A stretch of 42,494 nt of DNA from Ruminococcaceae bacterium UBA7217 (GCA_002490425.1 DKTZ01000001.1:1-42494); one strand, 5' to 3'. Shown: positions 15,751-24,646, numbered from the stretch's first letter. A program made the numbers and translations. The notes: generated from the sequence alone by a model not told the origin.

Positions 15751-18231
15751 TCAGTTCTTTTTAAGGCCCAGCTTTTCAACTGCATCCTCACGCATTTTAT
15801 ATTTAAGAATTTTACCTGCGGCATTCATCGGGAAAGAGTCCACAAACTCAATATATCTCGGGACTTTATGACGGGCAAGAGAAGCCTTGATAAAATCGAG
15901 CATTTCATCTTCGGTACAGGTTTCACCCTTTTTAAGAATAATGCACGCCATAGCCTCTTCGCCGTATTTTTCATCGGGAACGCCGATAACCTGAACATCC
16001 TGAACCTTGGGGTTGGTATAAATGAATTCCTCAATCTCTTTAGGATAAAGGTTTTCGCCGCCCCTTATAATCATATCCTTAAGTCTGCCCGTTATTCTGT
16101 ATGTGCCGTCCTCATTCATACATGCAAGGTCGCCCGAATGAAGCCAGCCTTCCTCGTCAACCGTTTCTTTTGTTGCCTCGGGCATTTTGTAATAGCCCTT
16201 CATTGTATTGTAGCCTCGTGAGCAGAACTCACCGTTCTGACCTGCGGGAAGTGTTTCGCCCGTTTCGGGGTCAATTACCTTACACTCAACATGTGCAAAA
16301 GCATAGCCGACAGTTTCCGTGCGAAGCTCCAACGAGTCAGTCCAAGTTGACTGCGTACTGCCGGGAGAGGACTCCGTTTGACCGTAAACCGATACAATTC
16401 CCCTCATATTCATTTCGTCGGGCTGTGCCGCTCTCTTCATAAGCTCAGGGGGACAGCCTGCACCAGCCATAATACCTGTTCTCATATGTGAGAAATCGGT
16501 TTTTCTGTAATCGGGGTGATTAAACATTGCAATAAACATTGTGGGAACGCCGTTAAATGCCGTAATTTTCTCTTGATTTATGCAGGCAAGCGCTGATTTT
16601 GCAGAGAAATACGGAATAGGACAAATTGTTGAGCCGTGGGTAATTGAAGATGTCATTGAAAGCACCATTCCGAAGCAATGGAACATCGGAACCTGAATTA
16701 AAAATCTGTCCGCAGTGGAAAGTCCCATTCTGTCGCCGATGCATTTGCCGTTATTAACAACATTATAATGAGTCAGCATTACACCCTTGGGGAAGCCCGT
16801 TGTACCCGATGTGTACTGCATATTGCAAACGTCAGTAGGTTTCACCTTAGCCGCCATTCCGGCAACGACTTCCTTCGGAACCATATCGGCTCTGTCAAAT
16901 GCCTCTTCAAAGGTTAAACAGCCATCCATTTTGAAATCAACCGTAATAACATTTCTAAGGAAAGGAAGCTTTTTACAGTGAAGCGGTTCGCCCTTTTTAT
17001 TTTTGGCTATTTCGGGGCAAAGCTCATTCATAATATTTTTATAATTTGAGTCAAGAGCAGACTCAATCATAACAAGCGTATGTGTGTCAGACTGACGGAG
17101 AAGATACTCAGCCTCGTGAATTTTGTAAGCAGTATTCACCGTAACAAGAATTGCGCCGATTTTGGTTGTTGCCCAAAATGTAATATACCATGCGGGAACA
17201 TTCGTTGCCCAAATTGCTACCTTACTGCCTGCCCTTACGCCCATTGACACGAGCGCTCTCGCAAAGCGGTCAACATCTTCACGAAATTCGGAATAGGTAC
17301 GGATATAGTCAAGAGTTGTATATTTAAATGCGTACTGGTCGGGAAATTCCTCTGCAACCTTATCAAGCACCTGAGAGAAGGTCATATCAATAAGCTCTTC
17401 CTGTTTCCAAATGTACCTGCCTGTACCGTTGTAATTCGGATAAAGGCGCTTTTGATTATTCGTTGTGTCGTACTGATGCATATAGTTTACAAAGTGGGGG
17501 AAAATTATGCTTCTGTCGTCTAAATCCTCTAACCACTCTGTTTTCCATTCAAGAGAAACCATACCGCTGTAGTTTATTGAGGCTAATGCCCTTAAGAAAT
17601 CGTCAACAGGCAAATTGCCTTCGCCGATAAGATTATATGTGTCCTTATCGTCAGAGTCACGCAAATGGACGTGCTTAACATAAGCGCCCAAATTTTTAAT
17701 TGTTGTATCTGCGCTTTCCTCAAAGTCACGGTAGGTATGGTGAATATCCCAAAGAGCGCCTAACTGGTCGCATGCGTACGATTCCAGCAAAACCCTAAGC
17801 TCCGCTGTATTTGCATAAACGCCCGAGGTCTTAATAAGAATTGTAATATCCTTTTCCTCTGCAATCGAGATAAGCTGCGAAAGGCGGTTTCTTACAACCT
17901 CGTCATTTTCGCTGAGAACAACAATGCTGACAAAAGGGGTGTGCACGCTCTTAGCAACATCCATAAGATATGTAACGGTTTCAATGCAGTTTTCATCGTT
18001 TGCCAAGTCACAGGACGAGTCAATACACGGAATCGTGAGTCCTTTTTCTTTTAAAGCTCTGTATGTGGCTGTTGCGTTATATTTATGAAGAGGTCCGTTC
18101 TTTTCGGTAAGAGAGGGCATTTTTTGAACATCGTAAAGCTCAATGCCATTAAATTCGGATTCAACAGCCGCATCTACAATTTCATCCCATACAAAATTTT
18201 TCCAGCCCCTTGTTGAGAAAGAAAGTTTCAT
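15751..18231 (-). CDS. Fusion: sugar-isomerase-like TIM barrel + AMP-forming acyl-CoA synthetase
   Basis: This 826-residue two-domain protein has residues ~1-265 resembling xylose isomerase-like TIM barrels (AP_endonuc_2; FNGIELYDV, LGALWDIHHTYRDF, YVKHVHLRDSD, MVSLEWK). The first usual metal-binding Glu seems replaced (ILIKTSG), so its isomerase activity is doubtful. Residues ~285-826 are a complete acyl-CoA synthetase: the AMP-binding loop YTSGTTGFPKG at ~474, VYGQTESSP, WLHSGDLACMNEDG, GRLKDMIIRGGENLYPKEIE and the catalytic lysine in NAAGKILKYKMRE. Its start overlaps the LeuA-like stop by one base (TAATG). Position under a Leu T-box suggests isovalerate as substrate, which is inference only. 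I do not know this fusion as a characterised enzyme. Confidence 0.9.
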   Translation of the reverse strand: MKLSFSTRGWKNFVWDEIVDAAVESEFNGIELYDVQKMPSLTEKNGPLHKYNATATYRALKEKGLTIPCIDSSCDLANDENCIETVTYLMDVAKSVHTPFVSIVVLSENDEVVRNRLSQLISIAEEKDITILIKTSGVYANTAELRVLLESYACDQLGALWDIHHTYRDFEESADTTIKNLGAYVKHVHLRDSDDKDTYNLIGEGNLPVDDFLRALASINYSGMVSLEWKTEWLEDLDDRSIIFPHFVNYMHQYDTTNNQKRLYPNYNGTGRYIWKQEELIDMTFSQVLDKVAEEFPDQYAFKYTTLDYIRTYSEFREDVDRFARALVSMGVRAGSKVAIWATNVPAWYITFWATTKIGAILVTVNTAYKIHEAEYLLRQSDTHTLVMIESALDSNYKNIMNELCPEIAKNKKGEPLHCKKLPFLRNVITVDFKMDGCLTFEEAFDRADMVPKEVVAGMAAKVKPTDVCNMQYTSGTTGFPKGVMLTHYNVVNNGKCIGDRMGLSTADRFLIQVPMFHCFGMVLSMTSSITHGSTICPIPYFSAKSALACINQEKITAFNGVPTMFIAMFNHPDYRKTDFSHMRTGIMAGAGCPPELMKRAAQPDEMNMRGIVSVYGQTESSPGSTQSTWTDSLELRTETVGYAFAHVECKVIDPETGETLPAGQNGEFCSRGYNTMKGYYKMPEATKETVDEEGWLHSGDLACMNEDGTYRITGRLKDMIIRGGENLYPKEIEEFIYTNPKVQDVQVIGVPDEKYGEEAMACIILKKGETCTEDEMLDFIKASLARHKVPRYIEFVDSFPMNAAGKILKYKMREDAVEKLGLKKN

Positions 18232-19646
18232 TATTCTGCCTCCTCATATACTATCTTGTTAAGTGCATTAACGTATGCTCTGATGCTTGCGCCGATAATA
18301 TCGGTCGAAATTCCTCTGCCTGCATACAGTTTGCCGTTGGAACGAAGACGGACAACGGTTTCGCCCATTGCCTCGTGACCCCGTGTCACACTGCGGATTT
18401 GGAAATCGTCAAGCTCATAATGAGTGCCTGCAATTTGCTCAAGCGCCAAAAATGCGGCATCAACAGGACCGTCGCCGAGTGCTACGCTGTCAAGCTTTTT
18501 GTCGTCCTTAATAAGTGTAACGTGAGCAGTTGCGCTGATAATATTGCCCGAGTTAATTACAAAGCTGTCAAGCTTATATGTTGACGGAACCTGCATTGCG
18601 GCAGACGCTACAATTGCATCCAATTCCTTTGAACCAATCTGCTCTTTGTGCTCTGCAATCTGCCTGAAAGCCTCCCAAACAGCATTGCCGTCCTCTTCGC
18701 TAAGCTCATAGCCTAACTTTTCAACTGCATTGAGAACAGCCGATATATCGTCATGACAGGAGAGAATAACATTGTCTTCATCTCTTACGCCGCTGTCAAA
18801 AGGTGAGGTTTTGCTCTGCTCGCCGAAGCACAGCCATTCAATTTGCCTTACAACTCTGTTTAATTCAACTGTCTGAACGGCGCATTCTGCATCAAACTCA
18901 CTACCCTTTGCAGAAAGCACGCTGACAACAGCAGGTAATGACGCTACCTCATCCATTGTGCAAACGGCAACCTTAACCTCTCTTGCACCCTTTCTTACTG
19001 CCTCAACCGTGCAGGCATTTGCCATTGATAATTTATCGGAGCAGGACACGCTCAAAGTAACAGTGCCAAGCTCGGGAACATTGTTTATCAGTCTTTCAAG
19101 AAATTCTGCAAATTCATCGGGGAGCATTGAGCCTGCCGCATCGCAAATTGTAACGGTATTTGCGCCTGCATTTACAGCCTCTTTGATAATTTCATAAAGG
19201 AAGCTCTCGTCACTTCTTGTTGCGTCATTGGCAACAAATTCAACATCGTTAGTGTATTCACGGCAATGTGCAACCGTTTCTTTAACGGCCTCAATAACAG
19301 CCTTCGGCTTTTTGTGGTAAAGATATTCCATTTGAACGGTGCTGACTGGCGCTTCAACAACAAGTCTTGCTTTTTTGGCTGTCTGAAGAGCGTTCCATGT
19401 AATATCCACGGAGTCCTTGTTTAATTCAACAGGCACTGCAACAATGCTGTTCTTAACCGCAGTCGCAATGGATTTAATTAAAAGTGAGTCCGCCTTAACC
19501 TCATTGACAGCGTCCAATTCAATAACAGATACGCCCAATCTATCAAGTAGCTTTGCTAATTCCAGTTTGTTTTTAAATGATAATTTGTTTGCTCCCGATT
19601 TTGTGATTTGTCTCATGGAAGCGTCATTGATTCTTACAATGCTCAT
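18231..19646 (-). CDS. LeuA-family protein lacking the catalytic residues
   Basis: This 471-residue protein has the two-part layout of 2-isopropylmalate synthase: an HMGL-like TIM barrel (1 to ~290), a linker, and a C-terminal LeuA leucine-binding domain (from ~355; FQIRSVTRGHEAMGET, GRGISTDIIGASIRAYVNALN). The barrel motifs are altered. The DTTLRDGEQ loop reads NDASMRQITK, the metal-binding HCHDD reads SCSDK (~198-202), the downstream GERAGN asparagine is lost, and the HESGIHQDG segment is not recognisable. Normal synthesis from acetyl-CoA and 2-oxoisovalerate is therefore unlikely. The regulatory domain looks intact, and the gene sits under a Leu T-box, so it may be a leucine-sensing or scaffold protein, or an enzyme with new chemistry. 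Confidence 0.85.
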   Translation of the reverse strand: MSIVRINDASMRQITKSGANKLSFKNKLELAKLLDRLGVSVIELDAVNEVKADSLLIKSIATAVKNSIVAVPVELNKDSVDITWNALQTAKKARLVVEAPVSTVQMEYLYHKKPKAVIEAVKETVAHCREYTNDVEFVANDATRSDESFLYEIIKEAVNAGANTVTICDAAGSMLPDEFAEFLERLINNVPELGTVTLSVSCSDKLSMANACTVEAVRKGAREVKVAVCTMDEVASLPAVVSVLSAKGSEFDAECAVQTVELNRVVRQIEWLCFGEQSKTSPFDSGVRDEDNVILSCHDDISAVLNAVEKLGYELSEEDGNAVWEAFRQIAEHKEQIGSKELDAIVASAAMQVPSTYKLDSFVINSGNIISATAHVTLIKDDKKLDSVALGDGPVDAAFLALEQIAGTHYELDDFQIRSVTRGHEAMGETVVRLRSNGKLYAGRGISTDIIGASIRAYVNALNKIVYEEAE

Positions 19647-19679
19647 AAAAAATCCTCCTGAAAATTAAAAATAGATATA

Positions 19680-19945
19680 AAAAGCCCCTGAAGCCTAAAA
19701 CTTCAGGGACGAATAAAATCCGCGGTACCACCCTAATTGATTTGCAACAGCAAATCCGCTTAACAAGGTTCTAACAAACCCTTTGCCATGATAACGGGGC
19801 ATGCCGTAGCCGCTTACTTACATTTCCGCAGCTCTGCTCGAGAATGAGGCTCGTTCTCCGTTCATACTGCCTTTCACCGTACGGCAGCTCTCTGAAATGA
19901 ATTAAAGACAACGATTAGTTCCTTCATTGCATTTACGATATTGGT
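19680..19945 (-). promoter_or_regulatory. T-box leader, Leu specifier (CUC)
   Basis: On the - strand the T-box core is agggtggtaccgc (plus-strand gcggtaccaccct at 19722-19734). Upstream stems pair as CGTT/AACG, TTCAT/ATGAA and CTGCC/GGCAG, with an AGAGAG bulge between. The specifier, placed six bases before the GAG and one base before the lower stem, is CTC (plus-strand gag at 19846-19848), decoding leucine. The terminator stem is ctgaag / cttcag at 19685-19708 followed by T's. Uncharged tRNA-Leu should turn on the LeuA-like gene, the synthetase fusion and the amidohydrolase. Confidence 0.9.
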
Positions 19946-19949
19946 GATT

Positions 19950-19978
19950 ATTTTAGCACAAAGATTTTTTAGTGTCAA
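19950..19978 (-). promoter_or_regulatory. Promoter of the Leu T-box unit
   Basis: TTGACA (19978-19973) and TAAAAT (19955-19950) lie 17 bases apart on the - strand, directly upstream of the leader. Confidence 0.85.
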
Positions 19979-20098
19979 GTATTTTTTGATTAAATGTTAA
20001 ATTTGGTAAAATTATAATTTTAGGCGGTAGGGGCTGATATCCATATCTAATATTGTATTCACTGCCTGATTTTTCGGTGAGACAAATCGCAAAGACAT

Positions 20099-20130
20099 AA
20101 AAAACGGCAGAAAACAAGCTCTGCCGTTTT
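20099..20130 (-). terminator. Terminator after ilvE
   Basis: The 11-bp perfect stem aaaacggcaga / tctgccgtttt is followed by T's on the - strand, 19 bases past the ilvE stop. It closes the Val T-box operon. Confidence 0.9.
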
Positions 20131-20148
20131 AAAATTGCTTTATGAGTA

Positions 20149-21213
20149 TCAGTCAATGGGAAGAGTCCAGCCGTAGGTGTCCTCTATTTTGCCCCACTGA
20201 ATACCTGTAAGGGTATCGTAAAGGTGCTGAGTAACCTCGCCGATTTTGCCGCCGTTAACTGTGTATTTCATATCCTTGTAGCAAAGCTCGCCGATGGGGG
20301 AAACAACCGCCGCTGTACCTGTGCCCCAAGCCTCTTCAAGAGTGCCGTTCTGCATAGCTTCTGCAAGCTCGTCAACTGAAATTCTTCTCTCAACTACCTT
20401 GTAGCCCTCGTTGCGAAGAACCTCAAGGCAGGACTTTCTTGTAATACCGGGAAGAATTGAGCCTGTAAGCATGGGTGCTACAACCTCGCCGTTAATTTTG
20501 AACATTACGTTCATAGCGCCGACTTCTTCAATGTACTTTCTTTCAACGCCGTCAAGCCAAAGAACCTGTGAATAGCCTTTCTGCTCCGCCCTTTCGCCTG
20601 CTCTGTTTGAAGCCGCATAGTTACCGCCGCACTTAGCCTCGCCTGTGCCGCCGACAACCGCACGAACATCCTCAGACTCAATCATAATTTTAACGGGGTT
20701 AATGCCCTCTTTGTAATATGAGCCAACAGGTGAAGCGATAATCATAAATGTTGCATTGTGAACAGCGTGAACGCCGAGAGATTCGTCGTTGCCGAACATA
20801 AACGGACGAAGGTAAAGTGATGTACCCTCAGCCGACGGAGTCCAATCCTGTTCTGTTTCAACAAATTTTGTGTAAATTTCCATTGCCATATCCTCAGGAA
20901 TCTTCGGAAGGCAAAGACGGTCTGCCGAATTGTTCATACGGCGGATATTTTCAATAGGTCTGAAAAGCTGAACCTTGCCGTCTGCTCTTCTGTATGCCTT
21001 AAGACCCTCAAAAATTTCGGAACCGTAATGAAGGCAAGTTGAAGCGGGATGAATTGAAAGATAGCCAAATGGAACGATTCTTGCGTCATGCCAGCCTGTT
21101 TCCTTATTCCATTCCATCATAAACATATGGTCTGTAAAAATTTTGCCGAAGCCGAGAGTTGACGGGTCGGGCTTTGCCTTTAATGTTTCTGCTTTTTCAA
21201 ATTTGATTTCCAT
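20149..21213 (-). CDS. ilvE: Branched-chain amino acid aminotransferase
   Basis: This enzyme of about 354 residues is a fold-type IV PLP aminotransferase (BCAT group II). It interconverts Val, Ile and Leu with their 2-oxoacids, using glutamate. Recognisable segments are HPASTCLHYGSEIFEGLKAY, the PLP lysine in GEAKCGGNYAAS, YIEEVGAMNVMF, GSILPGITRKS and EEAWGTGTAAVVSPIG. The ATG at 21213 follows GGTGA; a GTG three codons earlier overlaps that site. It is the last gene of the Val T-box operon, directly after the oxidoreductase, which fits transamination of 2-oxoacids made by reductive carboxylation. Confidence 0.95.
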   Translation of the reverse strand: MEIKFEKAETLKAKPDPSTLGFGKIFTDHMFMMEWNKETGWHDARIVPFGYLSIHPASTCLHYGSEIFEGLKAYRRADGKVQLFRPIENIRRMNNSADRLCLPKIPEDMAMEIYTKFVETEQDWTPSAEGTSLYLRPFMFGNDESLGVHAVHNATFMIIASPVGSYYKEGINPVKIMIESEDVRAVVGGTGEAKCGGNYAASNRAGERAEQKGYSQVLWLDGVERKYIEEVGAMNVMFKINGEVVAPMLTGSILPGITRKSCLEVLRNEGYKVVERRISVDELAEAMQNGTLEEAWGTGTAAVVSPIGELCYKDMKYTVNGGKIGEVTQHLYDTLTGIQWGKIEDTYGWTLPID

Positions 21214-21298
21214 AAAAATCACCGTAACCTTTCAAACTGCAAAAGTTTAATATATGATGGCTTCTTGTTACAGCCGCCAAGAGGTTAATTTTATTTAA

Positions 21299-21835
21299 TT
21301 ATTCATAATCAGCGCCGAGCTGCATTGCCTTAAGGTTAACCTCAAGCATATCTGCGTGCTTTGCGGAAATAACCTTGCCGAGAGCCGCACGGACTGCATT
21401 TTCCTCAAAATCGCCGAGAACCTTTAATACTTTACCTATAATAATCATATTGGCAAGAGTGGGTGTGCCGTTTTCGCTTGCAAGCCTTGTTGCGGGAATA
21501 TAGTAAACAGTAACATCGTCACGGTTTACCTTTCTCTCGATAAGAGTTGAGTCAGCAAAAATAACGCCGCCGGGAACAACTGCATTTTCATATTTGTCAA
21601 GCGAGGGCAAATTCATTGCAATGAGCATATCGGGATTTGAAACAATGGGTGAACCAACGGGTTCATCGCTTACGATTACTGAGCAGGAAGCTGTGCCGCC
21701 GCGCATTTCAGGGCCGTATGAAGGAAGCCAGGAAACCTGCTTATCTTCGATAAGACCTTTGTAAGCGAGGAATTTACCTGCGAACAGAATACCCTGTCCG
21801 CCGAAGCCTGAGAATAAAAACTGTTTTGTACTCAT
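21299..21835 (-). CDS. vorC: 2-oxoacid:ferredoxin oxidoreductase, gamma subunit
   Basis: This 178-residue subunit (PF01558, pyruvate/ketoisovalerate oxidoreductase catalytic domain) has FSGFGGQGILFAGKFLA at the N-terminus, SWLPSYGPEMRGGTASC in the CoA-contact region, and NTV-like loops later. With the alpha and beta chains it forms the CoA-dependent 2-oxoacid synthase. It starts two bases after the beta stop. The name vor is chosen because of ilvE and the branched-chain T-boxes nearby. A 2-oxoglutarate (kor) role cannot be excluded by sequence reading alone. Confidence 0.88.
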   Translation of the reverse strand: MSTKQFLFSGFGGQGILFAGKFLAYKGLIEDKQVSWLPSYGPEMRGGTASCSVIVSDEPVGSPIVSNPDMLIAMNLPSLDKYENAVVPGGVIFADSTLIERKVNRDDVTVYYIPATRLASENGTPTLANMIIIGKVLKVLGDFEENAVRAALGKVISAKHADMLEVNLKAMQLGADYE

Positions 21836-21837
21836 AA

Positions 21838-22596
21838 TTATTCAGCCTCCTTTTCTGCGCTTCTGTCTTTATAAACGCCCAAAGGATAATACGGAAGCAT
21901 CTTCTCATCAATCCACTTAAGAGCCGCTTGAGGCGTCATACCCCAGTTTGTCGGGCAGGAAGAAACAACCTCAACAAGTGAGAAGCCTTTGCCGTCAATC
22001 TGATTTTGGAAAGCCTTTTTAATAGCTTTTTTAGCGGCACGAATATTCTTTACATTGTTAACCGTAACTCTTTCAAGGTATTCGGGGCCTTCAAGCTCTG
22101 AAAGCATTTCGCAAACCTTAATGGGGTAGCCGCAGTGCTTGGGATCTCTGCCGTAAGGTGAGGTCTGTGTAACCTGACCCGGAAGAGATGTGGGAGCCAT
22201 CTGACCGCCTGTCATACCGTAAATTGCGTTGTTGATAAAGATAACTGTTATATTTTCATTTCTTGCGGCGGCGTGAACTGTTTCAGCCATACCTATTGAC
22301 GCTAAATCACCGTCGCCCTGATATGTAAATACAATATGGTTTTCTGGGTCTGCACGCTTTACGCCTGTTGCAACTGCGGGAGCACGGCCGTGTGCCGCCT
22401 CAATCATATCGCAGTTAAAATAATTATAAGCCATAACCGAGCAGCCAACGGGAGCAATGCCTATTGTCTTGCCCTCAATACCCAATTCGTCAATAACCTC
22501 TGCTACAAGACGGTGAATAATACCGTGTGTGCAGCCGGGGCAATAATGGAGCGGCACATCTATGAGTGCGTGGGGTTTATCGAATACTACTGCCAT
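21838..22596 (-). CDS. vorA: 2-oxoacid:ferredoxin oxidoreductase, beta subunit (TPP)
   Basis: This 252-residue thiamine-diphosphate subunit has YCPGCTHGIIHRL at the N-terminus (a [4Fe-4S]/TPP region cysteine), GRAPAVATGVKRA, the TPP-Mg motif GDGDLASIGMAE and NNAIYGMTGGQMAPTS. It catalyses CoA-dependent oxidative decarboxylation of 2-oxoacids, or the reverse carboxylation, with ferredoxin. Its start overlaps the alpha stop by one base. The substrate range is inferred to be branched-chain from ilvE and the T-boxes. Confidence 0.9.
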   Translation of the reverse strand: MAVVFDKPHALIDVPLHYCPGCTHGIIHRLVAEVIDELGIEGKTIGIAPVGCSVMAYNYFNCDMIEAAHGRAPAVATGVKRADPENHIVFTYQGDGDLASIGMAETVHAAARNENITVIFINNAIYGMTGGQMAPTSLPGQVTQTSPYGRDPKHCGYPIKVCEMLSELEGPEYLERVTVNNVKNIRAAKKAIKKAFQNQIDGKGFSLVEVVSSCPTNWGMTPQAALKWIDEKMLPYYPLGVYKDRSAEKEAE

Positions 22597-23660
22597 TATT
22601 TAACACCTCCGTTGTTAACATCTATAATTGCTTTAAGAACCTGTTCGGGACTCGGAATCATACCGCCGACTCTGTTGCAGAGTGTTACGGGGCGCTTGCA
22701 GTTTGTTGCAAGCTTAACATCTTCAATCATCTGACCCATTGAAAGCTCAACAGAAATGAAAGCCTTTGCATGCTCTGCCGCTTTCTCAAACGGAGCTTTC
22801 GGGAACGGCCAAAGAGTAATCGGGCGGATAAGACCTACCTTAATGCCCTGCTTTCTTGCCTCATTAACCGCATTCTTTGAAACACGTGCGGCAATGCCGA
22901 ACGCCGCAATTACAATGTCAGCGTCATCCACCATATATTCCTCATACATAGTTTCATTTTCTTCAACTATTTTATATCTGTCATAGCGCTTCATATTGAG
23001 CATTTCAAGCTCTTCGGGAACAAGTGACAGAGAGTTAACAATATTGTGTTCTCTTTCCATTTTTGTTCCTGTTGTTGCCCAGGGCTTTTCGGGCTGCGGC
23101 TTGATGTCAAAATCAAGAGAAACAGGCTCCATCATCTGACCCATTGTGCCGTCGGCAAGAATCATTGATGTCATTCTGTACTTATCTGCAAGGTCAAAGC
23201 CTTTAACTGTAAGCTCTGCCATCTCCTGAACCGATGCGGGAGCTAAAACTATCATATGATAGTCGCCGTGTCCGCCGCCTCTTGTTGCCTGGAAATAGTC
23301 GGACTGTGAGGGCTGAATACCGCCAAGTCCGGGACCGCCTCTTTGAACATTAACTACAAGTGCGGGTAAATCCGAGCCTGCAAGATATGAAAGACCCTCG
23401 CCCTTCAATGAAATTCCTGGGCTTGAAGAGGACGTCATAACTCTTTTTCCTGTTGAGGAAACGCCGTAAACCATATTTATTGCCGCAATTTCGCTTTCTG
23501 CCTGAAGAAAACAGCCGCCGATTTTAGGCATTTTCTTTGCCATATAAGCCGCAACCTCAGTCTGAGGTGTAATCGGGTAGCCGAAATAATGACGGCAGCC
23601 TGCTATTATAGCAGCCTCGGCAATGGCTTCATTGCCTTTCATTAAAACTTTATCTGCCAT
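22596..23660 (-). CDS. vorB: 2-oxoacid:ferredoxin oxidoreductase, alpha subunit
   Basis: This 354-residue subunit (POR_N plus PFOR_II domains) is of the length usually annotated as VorB in clostridia. Visible motifs are KGNEAIAEAAIIAGC, YFGYPITPQTE, QAESEIAAINMVYG, TSSSSPGISLKGEGLSYLAG and VQRGGPGLGGIQPSQSDYF; the C-terminal half has IAAFGIAARVSKNAV. It starts 11 bases after the ferredoxin subunit gene and overlaps the beta gene. Together these give the delta-alpha-beta-gamma order common for this enzyme class. Confidence 0.92.
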   Translation of the reverse strand: MADKVLMKGNEAIAEAAIIAGCRHYFGYPITPQTEVAAYMAKKMPKIGGCFLQAESEIAAINMVYGVSSTGKRVMTSSSSPGISLKGEGLSYLAGSDLPALVVNVQRGGPGLGGIQPSQSDYFQATRGGGHGDYHMIVLAPASVQEMAELTVKGFDLADKYRMTSMILADGTMGQMMEPVSLDFDIKPQPEKPWATTGTKMEREHNIVNSLSLVPEELEMLNMKRYDRYKIVEENETMYEEYMVDDADIVIAAFGIAARVSKNAVNEARKQGIKVGLIRPITLWPFPKAPFEKAAEHAKAFISVELSMGQMIEDVKLATNCKRPVTLCNRVGGMIPSPEQVLKAIIDVNNGGVK

Positions 23661-23671
23661 TTTCTGTCACC

Positions 23672-23878
23672 TTACCTTTCAACCTTAATAATGCAGTCGG
23701 GGCACATCATTGCGCAGGAAGCACAGCCGACGCACTGTGACTCGTCTGTGATTTCAGCAGGATGATGGCCTTTTTTATTGATTTTATCTTTCGCCAGACG
23801 TAAAAGCTTTTTGGGACAAGCGTCAACGCAAAGTCCGCAGCCTTTACAGTTATCTGTTTTGAATGTAAGCTTTGCCAT
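23672..23878 (-). CDS. vorD: 2-oxoacid:ferredoxin oxidoreductase, delta (ferredoxin) subunit
   Basis: This 68-residue 2[4Fe-4S] ferredoxin-like subunit has two cluster motifs, CKGCGLCVDACPKK and CVGCASCAMMCPDC. It passes electrons between the TPP subunit and soluble ferredoxin. Reduced ferredoxin would be required for the carboxylating direction proposed here. Confidence 0.93.
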   Translation of the reverse strand: MAKLTFKTDNCKGCGLCVDACPKKLLRLAKDKINKKGHHPAEITDESQCVGCASCAMMCPDCIIKVER

Positions 23879-23951
23879 ATTCTTTACTCCTTCATAAAAA
23901 TTTATTTTTAAATTACATACAGTAATATTGTAAAACTATTTTGCCTTATTG

Positions 23952-24632
23952 TCAAACAACAGGTTTTTCCTGTAGCTTTAACGGGAAAAGATTCGGAATT
24001 TTACCGTTAAGTTCATCGTAAAGCTCTTCTTTAACCGACGTCATAACAACAGGCAGTCCCGACGCTTTTGAAACAGCGTTCGCATACTCCACGGATTTCA
24101 AAACATCCTCGGCGGTTGTTTCCTCGCCTAAATTTGAGTTATTAACAAGACCCGTGAATCTAATTCCGCCTGCCGCCTCAACCTCACGCATAACCTCAAT
24201 GGTTGACTCGGCGTCAGGTGTTAAGGGTCGGAATTTGTTTATGACCATAAGCATCTCGAAATCGTTTTCCTCGTTAATTTGAGGTGCGAGCCGCCCGAGT
24301 GCCAGCGCACCTCGGTCATCGCCGCCTATATCAAGTATGACCTTAAGAGTTCTGTCATCGGTAATTGCGTACATATCCTGCGGAAGTGCGGGAATGTCAA
24401 GGTTTGAATTGGCATATTCCGAGCAAATCAAACGGATATTTCTCTCTTTAAAATCCTTAAGCGAGTCCTTTGTTCGGAAATACGGATTTACTATATCCAA
24501 ATCGGCAACCGCAACATTGTCATACTGATTTTTCAAATCAAATGCCATATTGACCGCAACATTGGTTTTGCCGCTTCCGTAATGACCGCAAAGAAGTGTT
24601 AATCTTTTGTATTGTATAATAATTACCCCCAA
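23952..24632 (-). CDS. P-loop ATPase of the MinD/ParA type, role unknown
   Basis: This protein of about 226 residues has a Walker A-like LCGHYGSGKTNVAVN, then VAVADLDIVNPYFRTKD (switch region), VILDIGGDDRGALALGR and MVINKFRPLT. It resembles SIMIBI-class ATPases such as ParA, MinD and Mrp, but the deviant lysine of KGGxGKT is absent. It is the second gene of the Val operon, between the acyl-CoA synthetase and the ferredoxin subunit, so it may help with cluster or subunit assembly (inference). The start is uncertain: a TTG at 24632 lacks a ribosome site, while a GGGGGT just inside points to a start a few codons later, possibly at a non-ATG codon. Confidence 0.75.
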   Translation of the reverse strand: MGVIIIQYKRLTLLCGHYGSGKTNVAVNMAFDLKNQYDNVAVADLDIVNPYFRTKDSLKDFKERNIRLICSEYANSNLDIPALPQDMYAITDDRTLKVILDIGGDDRGALALGRLAPQINEENDFEMLMVINKFRPLTPDAESTIEVMREVEAAGGIRFTGLVNNSNLGEETTAEDVLKSVEYANAVSKASGLPVVMTSVKEELYDELNGKIPNLFPLKLQEKPVV

Positions 24633-24646
24633 AGAGATTTTAATTA

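Noticed and set aside
15421..16221. 266-codon open frame on the + strand
   Set aside because: It is antisense to the ends of the amidohydrolase and synthetase genes, both clearly real, and has a composition that mirrors them.
18231..19646. Simple call as active 2-isopropylmalate synthase
   Set aside because: The substrate loop and the HxH metal motif are substituted, so the usual reaction is not supported despite the Leu T-box.
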